Notes under the pieces: generated by a model | Database searches by the model: none | What the model was told of the DNA's origin: nothing | The model's input: the letters and a program-made list of their open reading frames with translations, nothing else | Made by a program: the position numbers and the translations under genes | NCBI GenBank assembly: GCA_031282235.1 | Contig: JAITED010000192.1 | Location: forward strand, 1-19,863 | Source of the DNA: Propionibacteriaceae bacterium | GTDB lineage: Bacteria > Actinomycetota > Actinomycetes > Propionibacteriales > Propionibacteriaceae | Length of the DNA stretch: 19,863 nt | Direction of reading: 5' to 3' | Shown: positions 11,153-18,704 of the stretch, piece after piece | How positions within the stretch are numbered: the stretch's first letter is position 1 | How the letters are laid out: each line of letters starts with the position of its first letter

Positions 11153-13258
11153 ATGGCTCTCGACATGCAAACTGACCTTGCCAAAGTGCGCAATATCGGC
11201 ATTATGGCGCATATTGACGCAGGCAAGACGACGACGACCGAACGTATTTTGTACTACACCGGTATCAATCACAAGATTGGTGAGGTACACGACGGCGCCG
11301 CCACTATGGACTGGATGGAGCAAGAGCAGGAGCGGGGTATCACCATCACCTCCGCTGCCACCACTTGCTTCTGGCACGATTACCAAATCAATATCATCGA
11401 CACCCCTGGTCACGTCGATTTCACTATTGAAGTGGAACGCTCACTTCGGGTGTTGGATGGCGCTGTCGCGGTGTTCGACGGTGTGGCTGGGGTGGAACCG
11501 CAGTCGCAAACGGTGTGGCGGCAGGCCACCCGTTACGGCGTGCCCCGCATCTGCTACATCAACAAACTCGACCGCACCGGCGCGTCTTTCGACCACTGTG
11601 TGCGCACCATCAGGGAACGACTGAACACCGTCGCCGTGTTGTTGCAGTTGCCGATTGGAGCTGAACAGCAGTTTGTTGGGGTCATTGACCTCATCAACAT
11701 GCGGGCGCTTACTTGGCGTGGCGAAACAGAGTTGGGTGAGAAGTATCAGGTGGAGGAGATTCCTGCTGATATGCTCGCGCAGGCCGAGACGGTGCGCGCC
11801 GAGATGATTGAGACGGTGGCCGAACACGACGACCAGCTCATGGAGGCGTATCTGGAGGGCGAAGAAATCACCCCGCAGATGCTGCAGGCCGCGGTACGCC
11901 GTGGCGTGCTGGCCAGCGAGTTCACCGCCGTCGTCTGCGGCACGTCATTTAAGAACAAGGGCGTACAGCCGTTGTTGGATGCCGTGGTTGACTACCTCCC
12001 GGCTCCGCTGGACATTCCCGCAGTTGAGGGCTTCAAGCCGGGGGATGAGTCGGTGAAGATTGAACGTCACCCCGACACGTCCGAGCCGCTGAGCGCGCTG
12101 GCGTTCAAAATCGCCGCCGACCCGCATCTGGGCAAACTCACATTCGTGCGGGTCTACTCCGGCATCTTGAAAGCTGGTGGTCAGGTGCTCAACGCCACCA
12201 CCGGCAAGAAGGAGCGCATCGGCAAGATTTACCAAATGCACGCCAACAAGCGGCAAGAGGTGGATGCGATGTCCGCGGGGATGATTTGCGCGGTGATGGG
12301 GCTGAAAGATACCGGCACCGGTGACACGCTGTGTGACCCGACCCATCCGGTGCAGTTGGAGTCGATGGACTTCCCGGCACCAGTCATTGAGCAGGCCATC
12401 GAACCGAAAACCAAGAGCGACCAAGAGAAGTTGTCGCTCGCCATCCAGCGGTTGGCAGAGGAGGATCCGACGTTCCGGGTGCATACCGACCAGGACACGG
12501 GTCAGACCATCATCGCAGGCATGGGCGAGTTGCATCTCGAAGTGTTTATCGACCGTATGAAGCGCGAGTTCCGCGTGGAAGCCAACATCGGCAAGCCGCA
12601 GGTGGCCTACCGCGAGACGCTGCGTAAAGCGGTGAAAGACGTGGAGTACACCCACAAGAAGCAGTCCGGTGGCTCCGGCCAGTACGGCAAGGTGATTATC
12701 AGCGTTGAGCCGCAGGAACCGGGCTCTGGCTACCAGTTTGTCAACGCCGTCACCGGTGGGCGTATCCCCAAGGAGTACATCCCCGCCGTGGACGCCGGTG
12801 TCAAGGATGCGCTTCAGTTCGGGGTGCTCGCCGGTTACCCGGTGGAGGACGTAAAAGTCACTTTGCAAGACGGCCAGTCGCACGACGTGGACTCCAGCGA
12901 ACTCGCGTTCAAGATTGCCGGTTCGATGGCGTTCAAAGAGGCGGCGCGCAAAGCGTCTCCGGCGTTGTTGGAGCCGATGATGCAAGTGGACGTGACCACC
13001 CCCGAGGATTATCTCGGTACAGTGATTGGCGACCTCAACGCTAGGCGCGGGCACATTCAGAGCATGGACGAACTGCACGGCAACCGCGTAGTGCGCGCCC
13101 TAGTGCCGCTCTCCGAGATGTTCGGATACGTCGGCGACTTGCGTTCTAAAACGTCTGGTCAAGCGTCGTACACCATGGAGTTCCACTCCTACGGTGAAGT
13201 GCCCCAATCCATCTCCGAGGAGATAGTAGCCAAAAACCGGGGTACGTCCAAAGAGTAA
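11153..13258 (+). CDS. fusA: Elongation factor G
   Basis: EF-G (701 residues) drives GTP-dependent translocation on the ribosome and, with RRF, recycling. The G domain carries AHIDAGKTTT (G1, 19-28), the switch-2 motif DTPGHVDF from D83, and NKLD at 137-140. ERGITITSAATTCFW is the switch-1 segment of this class. Domains II to V follow with VEYTHKKQSGGSGQYGKV and GYVGDLRSKTSGQASYTMEF near the end. The opening MALDMQTDLAKVRNIGIMAH is typical of actinobacterial fusA. The ribosome binding site is weak (AAGAAAG). It is the third gene of the str operon; tuf lies 202 bases downstream. Confidence 0.98.
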   Translation: MALDMQTDLAKVRNIGIMAHIDAGKTTTTERILYYTGINHKIGEVHDGAATMDWMEQEQERGITITSAATTCFWHDYQINIIDTPGHVDFTIEVERSLRVLDGAVAVFDGVAGVEPQSQTVWRQATRYGVPRICYINKLDRTGASFDHCVRTIRERLNTVAVLLQLPIGAEQQFVGVIDLINMRALTWRGETELGEKYQVEEIPADMLAQAETVRAEMIETVAEHDDQLMEAYLEGEEITPQMLQAAVRRGVLASEFTAVVCGTSFKNKGVQPLLDAVVDYLPAPLDIPAVEGFKPGDESVKIERHPDTSEPLSALAFKIAADPHLGKLTFVRVYSGILKAGGQVLNATTGKKERIGKIYQMHANKRQEVDAMSAGMICAVMGLKDTGTGDTLCDPTHPVQLESMDFPAPVIEQAIEPKTKSDQEKLSLAIQRLAEEDPTFRVHTDQDTGQTIIAGMGELHLEVFIDRMKREFRVEANIGKPQVAYRETLRKAVKDVEYTHKKQSGGSGQYGKVIISVEPQEPGSGYQFVNAVTGGRIPKEYIPAVDAGVKDALQFGVLAGYPVEDVKVTLQDGQSHDVDSSELAFKIAGSMAFKEAARKASPALLEPMMQVDVTTPEDYLGTVIGDLNARRGHIQSMDELHGNRVVRALVPLSEMFGYVGDLRSKTSGQASYTMEFHSYGEVPQSISEEIVAKNRGTSKE

Positions 13259-13273
13259 TCTGGGGTGTCTCGT

Positions 13274-13302
13274 TTGACTACTGAGAGGGATTAGACGAAA
13301 AT
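13274..13302 (+). promoter_or_regulatory. Probable tuf promoter
   Basis: TTGACT (13274-13279) and GAAAAT (13297-13302) are 17 bases apart. The -35 matches consensus at 5 of 6 positions and the -10 at 4 of 6. Transcription would start near 13309, which leaves a leader of about 150 bases. Confidence 0.5.
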
Positions 13303-13318
13303 AGGTTGGTCTGGGTGC

Positions 13319-13437
13319 TTTTCGCGCCTGACCGAAAACTCGCTGCTGGAAGGCAACCGTCGTACAGCAGCAAAACGTTGTGGGAACGGCCCGCAGCGGT
13401 TGCTAACCACAAGAAATACGCCGCGCAACCAGCGCGG
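13319..13437 (+). other. Structured leader of tuf with three hairpins
   Basis: Three perfect stems lie in the predicted leader: TTTTCG/CGAAAA (13319-13324 with 13333-13338), GCTGCTG/CAGCAGC (13342-13348 with 13365-13371), and CCGCGC/GCGCGG (13421-13426 with 13432-13437). The third ends 11 bases before the ribosome binding site AGGAGGAG (13448-13455). No T run follows any of them, so they are not simple terminators. Confidence 0.45.
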
Positions 13438-13460
13438 TGCGACAATCAGGAGGAGCCCAA

Positions 13461-14663
<1,203 letters not shown>

Positions 14664-14673
14664 TAAACGACCA

Positions 14674-14736
14674 ACAAGTGAGCCACAAGCCCACTTGTGA
14701 GCGGGGACTCGTACAAACGTGTACGAGTCCCCGTTC
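14674..14736 (+). terminator. tuf terminator, two successive hairpins
   Basis: The first stem pairs ACAAGTG (14674-14680) with CACTTGT (14692-14698). The second and stronger pairs CGGGGACTCGTAC (14702-14714) with GTACGAGTCCCCG (14721-14733), 13 bp, extendable by one A-T pair to leave a 4-base loop. Only two T residues follow, as is common for actinobacterial terminators. CACAAG/CTTGTG (14684-14689 with 14694-14699) offers an alternative pairing that excludes the first stem. Confidence 0.8.
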
Positions 14737-14803
14737 CGCTATCCGTAACAGAGCGATTATTGTCATAAGTAGCTGGTTAAATGCTAGTTAGGAGGTGAAA
14801 TAC

Positions 14804-15175
14804 ATGAGTAGCACTGTAGCTGAGTTGCAGTTACCCCCCGCTGACCGCCGTCCTTTCGCTGACCGTCGTCCGTGGTTCACCCCAGATTCGCTCGATAATC
14901 TGCACGGGCCACGCTCTGGGCTGGTCTGGGTCTCGGCTCACATAAACACTGCACCGGAGCCGGTTTACAACTTTGATGACCCCGCTGAACTGCGGGCAGG
15001 ATACAGTGCCATCGTGCAAGAAGCCATCCCCGGCGAACACGAATGGCTACTTGACAAGGAATTATTGCTGAAACTGTGGCCAGATTTGTTTCTGCCACGA
15101 CAGTGTCGCGCAGTGTGGATCGCAAAGTTCCCTGAAGAACTGGGAAGCCTCCCTGTTAGGGCATTGAGCCTCTAG
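14804..15175 (+). CDS. Putative antitoxin partner of the AbiEii-like gene
   Basis: A perfect AGGAGGT (14790-14796) lies 7 bases before the ATG at 14804, so I prefer this start to the in-frame GTG at 14795. The 123-residue protein has a basic, Pro/Arg-rich N-terminus, then LDNLHGPRSGLVWVSAHIN, YNFDDPAELRAGYSAIVQEA, an acidic-aromatic stretch HEWLLDKELLLKLWPDL, and a Leu-rich end. I recall proteins of this build (GPRxGxVxxP..., YxxVLxEA, LWPDLxLP) directly before AbiEii-family nucleotidyltransferase genes in actinobacteria. It lacks the winged helix of the classical AbiEi antitoxin. It lies 22 bases before the toxin-like gene. The antitoxin role is inferred from position. Confidence 0.65.
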   Translation: MSSTVAELQLPPADRRPFADRRPWFTPDSLDNLHGPRSGLVWVSAHINTAPEPVYNFDDPAELRAGYSAIVQEAIPGEHEWLLDKELLLKLWPDLFLPRQCRAVWIAKFPEELGSLPVRALSL

Positions 15176-15197
15176 TCTAAGAAAGCCGAGTCTCGAA

Positions 15198-15866
15198 ATG
15201 AAGCCTTACCATGAGCGTTTAGCACGTATCGCTTTGAGTGTAATCGCCGACCGGGGGTTCGTTCTTGCTGGTGGTTACGCTATTTCGCAAAACGGTATGG
15301 GGGAGCGTCCCTCAATGGATGTTGATTTGTTTACTGACCGAAACTCGCCAGAGAGTTTTTCGATAGCGCTTGCAGAGGTGCGCCAGACGTTCCAAAATCA
15401 CGGCTTGAACGTTGAAGTGGTTACTGAGGTGCCGATGTTCGCCAACCTCCAGGTAAGTGATACGGCCACCGGAGAAACTAGTGAACTGCAATTATGTTAT
15501 GACTACCGCTACTTCCCGCCGGTGTTGTTGAGTATAGGCCCAGTGTTGGCTCCTGATGATGCAGTGAAGAACAAGATGTCCGCGCTGTGGTCGCGGGGCT
15601 ATGTGCGCGATTTTATTGATATTGATGCCGTACTCCGCTCCGGTATGTACACTCGCCGCGAAGTGCTGGCTCTCGGAGATACGGCTGAAGCTCTCCCTTT
15701 TGATAAGAAGTGGCTGGCTGCCAGGTTTAGAACGATCACCGAGTTTAATGAGGAAGCGTTCGCTCAATACGGCGTAACTGCCGCCCAGCGGGAGGAAATC
15801 ATTAAGCTGTTTTTGCAGTGGGCTGATGAGATTGATCCTTGCGGCCGCGCAACTTTGGCACAGTAA
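15198..15866 (+). CDS. AbiEii/AbiGii-like nucleotidyltransferase, probable toxin
   Basis: The 222-residue protein has the DNA polymerase-beta-like nucleotidyltransferase pattern: LAGGYAIS with GG at 25-26, then GERPSMDVDLF with Arg37 and the metal-binding D41/D43. A later DDAVKNKMSALWSRGYVRDFIDI (about 120-142) carries the Lys, Arg and RDFxD features usual in AbiEii proteins. Known relatives (AbiEii, mycobacterial MenT) transfer nucleotides to tRNA or other targets and stop growth; whether this one does is unknown. The active-site residues look intact. The ribosome binding site is weak (AAGAAAG, far upstream), so lower expression than the partner is plausible. It sits in a gap between tuf and gltX, a typical place for acquired toxin-antitoxin units. 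Confidence 0.78.
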   Translation: MKPYHERLARIALSVIADRGFVLAGGYAISQNGMGERPSMDVDLFTDRNSPESFSIALAEVRQTFQNHGLNVEVVTEVPMFANLQVSDTATGETSELQLCYDYRYFPPVLLSIGPVLAPDDAVKNKMSALWSRGYVRDFIDIDAVLRSGMYTRREVLALGDTAEALPFDKKWLAARFRTITEFNEEAFAQYGVTAAQREEIIKLFLQWADEIDPCGRATLAQ

Positions 15867-15911
15867 CCAGCTAACCGTCTGCTTGAATAATCGCCCAGTC
15901 AACAGTCCGTC

Positions 15912-15917
15912 TATAAT
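15912..15917 (+). promoter_or_regulatory. -10 element of the lipoprotein gene at 15967
   Basis: TATAAT lies 49 bases before the ATG. TTGAAT at 15883-15888 is 23 bases upstream, too far for a normal -35. The -10 match is perfect, so a promoter here is likely despite the missing -35. Confidence 0.45.
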
Positions 15918-15966
15918 GGATTCTTGTATGGTGGCGCAAAGGCTCAACGGTTAAAAGGGGGGAGCC

Positions 15967-16791
15967 ATGGGGCTTCTAAAGCAAAGTGTTTCCAAGGCCT
16001 TGGCGTTGGGGATGATTATTACAATGTTGGCGCTGGAGGCCTGCACGGCCGACAACGACGACAAAGACGCCCCCACGGGCGCCCCAGGCTCGACGAGCGC
16101 AACGGAAACCCCGAGCGCGCCAGATGCCCCCCCAAACGCCGGCGACGAGCCATCCGGCTCGACGACTTCGACTACGGAGCCAGCGTCGACGACGACCAAC
16201 AGGCCTAGCCTGTTCAGGAAACCGGTAGAGTTCGCCTACACAATCGGCGACACTGATGTGAAAATCACCTTCTGGGAAGAGTGGGATCTGTCTGACATCT
16301 CCACAGTTCATCCAGTAGATGGTAGCGATATCCCCAGGCAGCCGGCTAGAATAGGCGTAGTGCCGTTCTCGGTGGAAGTAGTTTCCACGAGCCGAAGCAA
16401 GCTTATAGCAGCCGTGCGTGCGGGTATTGGCGGTGTCGCCTCCTCCGATGCCATAGTCGGTATCGAGAAAATAGGAGTGATTGAAGGCTATAACTATATA
16501 GTCCGCAATGGCTACTTCAGCATAAATTATGCCGAATCGCCAATCGTCACGGACTGGGACGCGGTGGTAGCAGGTGATATTAGCAACCTTCGCCTCCAGT
16601 TGACAATTGCGGCTGGTCCCGTCGAGGCTACCTACGATAGCGATATGCCATATCGTATTTTCGCTATCACGCAAAACGGGATGATGGATGTCACCACATA
16701 TGTACGTAATGACCCTGTTTACGGTTACGCGGTTTTCTGCAAACCGACGCTCGGTGAAACCGTAAGCGATGTCTGGTGTTCTTGGCATTAA
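15967..16791 (+). CDS. Lipoprotein of unknown function
   Basis: The 274-residue product begins MGLLKQSVSKALALGMIITM and ends its signal with LALEAC, a lipobox with Cys26, so it should be a membrane-anchored surface lipoprotein. Residues about 27-78 are a disordered linker rich in Thr, Ser, Pro, Ala and Asp. A folded domain follows, with KITFWEEWDLSDISTVHP, an Ala/Gly-rich helix KLIAAVRAGIGGVASSDAIVG, beta-rich segments and a closing Cys pair (FCKPTLGETVSDVWCSWH). I recognise no family. AGGGGGGAG lies just before the ATG. The frame stays open for 79 more codons after the TAA (see the next entry). Confidence 0.75.
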   Translation: MGLLKQSVSKALALGMIITMLALEACTADNDDKDAPTGAPGSTSATETPSAPDAPPNAGDEPSGSTTSTTEPASTTTNRPSLFRKPVEFAYTIGDTDVKITFWEEWDLSDISTVHPVDGSDIPRQPARIGVVPFSVEVVSTSRSKLIAAVRAGIGGVASSDAIVGIEKIGVIEGYNYIVRNGYFSINYAESPIVTDWDAVVAGDISNLRLQLTIAAGPVEATYDSDMPYRIFAITQNGMMDVTTYVRNDPVYGYAVFCKPTLGETVSDVWCSWH

Positions 16792-17132
16792 GCTCAATCA
16801 GATATACACCTTAAACGCAAGGTTCCTTTTGAGTCGTCCTCCACCCGGCTAAACGAAAACAGCTATATCTCAGAGTTCGAGGCGGAACTTCTTGCAGCAT
16901 CGGTGGAACTTCATACCGAATATAGAGAGTGGAACTGCGAAACTGTATCAGAGCACTGCGGAGATGTTTGCGGTATGGAACAAAGAGGACGCAGCTGGCG
17001 AATGACGATAAGTGGTTGCGACGTGGCGTAGTTTTAGGGATACATTGAGGGTGCATGACTACCTTGTCAGGGGTTAAGTCTGGCAACTTCAAGTAGGAGA
17101 GGAAAACGGTAGCGGTTAGACTTAGGCGCGCT
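16792..17132 (+). other. Gap with an in-frame open stretch after the lipoprotein stop
   Basis: This 341-base gap has no gene I would call. In the frame of the preceding lipoprotein the sequence stays open from 16792 to the TAG at 17029-17031, reading AQSDIHLKRKVPF at first and YISEFEAELLAASVELHTEY further on. There is no ATG near its beginning; GTG at 16911 is possible but has no ribosome binding site. It could be a decayed gene end or chance. The rest leads to gltX: AGGAGAGG (17095-17102) is too far from the gltX ATG, and TAGACT (17117-17122) is a possible -10 for a nearly leaderless message. Confidence 0.35.
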
Positions 17133-18614
17133 ATGAATGAAGTAAAGAAAACGCAACGTACCCGGGTGGCACCGTCGCCTACGGGGGATCCGCATGTTGG
17201 GACGGCGTATCAGGCGTTGTTTGATGTGGCGTGGGTGCGCCAGCAGGGCGGGCAGTTTGTGCTGCGCATCGAGGACACTGACCAGAATCGGCTGGTGGCG
17301 GGCTCTGAGCAGCAGATTTATGACAGTTTGCGCTGGTTGGGGTTAGACCCTGACGAGAGCCCCGAGGTGGGCGGGGCTTACGGGCCGTATCGGCAGTCGG
17401 AGCGGCTGGATACGTATCGCCCGTATGTTGAGCAGTTGCTGGCCGCCGGGCACGCGTATTACTGCTGGTGTAGCGCGGAGCGGCTGAAAGAGCTACGGGC
17501 TGAACAGGAGGCGGCCAAGGTTTCGGAGACTGGCTATGACCGGCTCTGCTACCACCTGCTGCTAGAACACGGCGCTGACAAGGTGCGCGAGGTGCGCTCG
17601 CAGTTGCCGGGGTTCTCCGAGATGCCGGTGGTGCGGATGCTGGTTCCCGAGGATGCGCCGTTGAGTTTTACCGATTTGATTAGGGGAAGTGTGAACGCGC
17701 CGTTCCCCGATGACCAGGTTATTTTGAAAGCCGACGGGTTCCCCACGTATCACCTAGCGGTGGTGGTGGACGACCATCTGATGGGTATCACTACGGTGGT
17801 GCGCGGCGAGGAGTGGATTAGTTCCACCCCGAAACACCTGTTACTCTATCGCTGGTTGGGTTGGGAGCCGCCCGCGTTCGCCCATATGCCGCTGCTGCGC
17901 AACACCGACCACTCCAAAATCAGCAAACGTAAGAACCCGGCGGCCAGATTGCTGTGGTTTAGGGAGCAGGGCTATCTGCCGGAGGCGCTGTTGAACTTTC
18001 TGCAACTGCTCGGCTATCCGCCGGTACGCGAGGATTCCGAGATGGCTACCCTGAGCGAGTTCGTGGCTCACTTCGATTGGGCGAAGATATCCACCGTCGG
18101 CCCGGTGTTCGACACCGGCAAGCTGGATTGGTTGAACGGTGCGTATATCCGCGCGCTGGACGATACGGAGTTGGCGCACCGGATTGCGATCTACGAGGCA
18201 GAGCGGGGGCGTCCGCTGGATGAGCATACGGTTGCGGTGCTCACCGCCGCCGTGCCCATCATCAAAGAGCGCATCACCCTGCTCAGCGACGCCCTACCCA
18301 TGATTGACTACCTGTTACTGCCCGCTGCCGAGTTGGTGATTGCGGACGATGCCCGCGCGGCACTGCCCGAGAACACCGCCCAGATAGTGTCTGCCGCTGT
18401 TGCTGCTTTGGAAACGCTGACCGATTGGAACCCGAGCGCCATCCAAGACGCACTGCGTAGCGCACTGGTGGAAACCCTAGGTCTGAAACCGAAAGTGGCC
18501 TTCAACCCCATCCGTACCGCCATCGCTGGCCGCAAAGTCAGCCCCCCCCTATTCGAATCCATGGCGATTCTCGGCCAGCCCGAATGCCAAGCGCGCCTAT
18601 CCCGACTTATCTGA
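17133..18614 (+). CDS. gltX: Glutamyl-tRNA synthetase
   Basis: GluRS (493 residues) charges tRNA-Glu with glutamate using ATP. The class I HIGH-type signature is HVGT (21-24) in RVAPSPTGDPHVGTAYQALF; the KMSKS-type signature is KISKR (262-266). FVLRIEDTDQNR, YGPYRQSER, FPTYHLAVVVDDHLMGI and RGEEWISSTPKH are diagnostic, and the C-terminal anticodon-binding part is full length. The PSPTGDPHVGTAY and RNTDHSKISKRKNP segments look closer to the Deinococcus/Chloroflexi subtype than to the common actinobacterial one. The ATG has no ribosome binding site within range; no better in-frame start exists. Confidence 0.96.
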   Translation: MNEVKKTQRTRVAPSPTGDPHVGTAYQALFDVAWVRQQGGQFVLRIEDTDQNRLVAGSEQQIYDSLRWLGLDPDESPEVGGAYGPYRQSERLDTYRPYVEQLLAAGHAYYCWCSAERLKELRAEQEAAKVSETGYDRLCYHLLLEHGADKVREVRSQLPGFSEMPVVRMLVPEDAPLSFTDLIRGSVNAPFPDDQVILKADGFPTYHLAVVVDDHLMGITTVVRGEEWISSTPKHLLLYRWLGWEPPAFAHMPLLRNTDHSKISKRKNPAARLLWFREQGYLPEALLNFLQLLGYPPVREDSEMATLSEFVAHFDWAKISTVGPVFDTGKLDWLNGAYIRALDDTELAHRIAIYEAERGRPLDEHTVAVLTAAVPIIKERITLLSDALPMIDYLLLPAAELVIADDARAALPENTAQIVSAAVAALETLTDWNPSAIQDALRSALVETLGLKPKVAFNPIRTAIAGRKVSPPLFESMAILGQPECQARLSRLI

Positions 18615-18704
18615 TACGTCGAAGCGCCCCGTAACCTCAGAGGGATAAAAATGTCGGAGGCTTGTTGGATAATGGTGTGATTAATACGGAATGGAGGGGT
18701 TGCT

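Noticed and set aside
11945..13078. Long open frame of 377 codons on the minus strand within fusA
   Set aside because: It is antisense to a clear EF-G gene, has no recognisable motifs and follows from the codon bias of fusA.
14804..15175. Calling this gene AbiEi
   Set aside because: No N-terminal winged helix or AbiEi-like core is visible, and the protein is too short.
15976..16797. Open frame of 273 codons on the minus strand opposite the lipoprotein gene
   Set aside because: The plus-strand frame has a signal peptide, lipobox, ribosome binding site and -10 element. The antisense product is Arg-rich low-complexity sequence at one end with no motif.
16811..17092. Possible minus-strand gene in the gap before gltX
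   Set aside because: There is no ribosome binding site, the composition shows no family resemblance, and the plus strand of the same stretch is also open, so neither is convincing.
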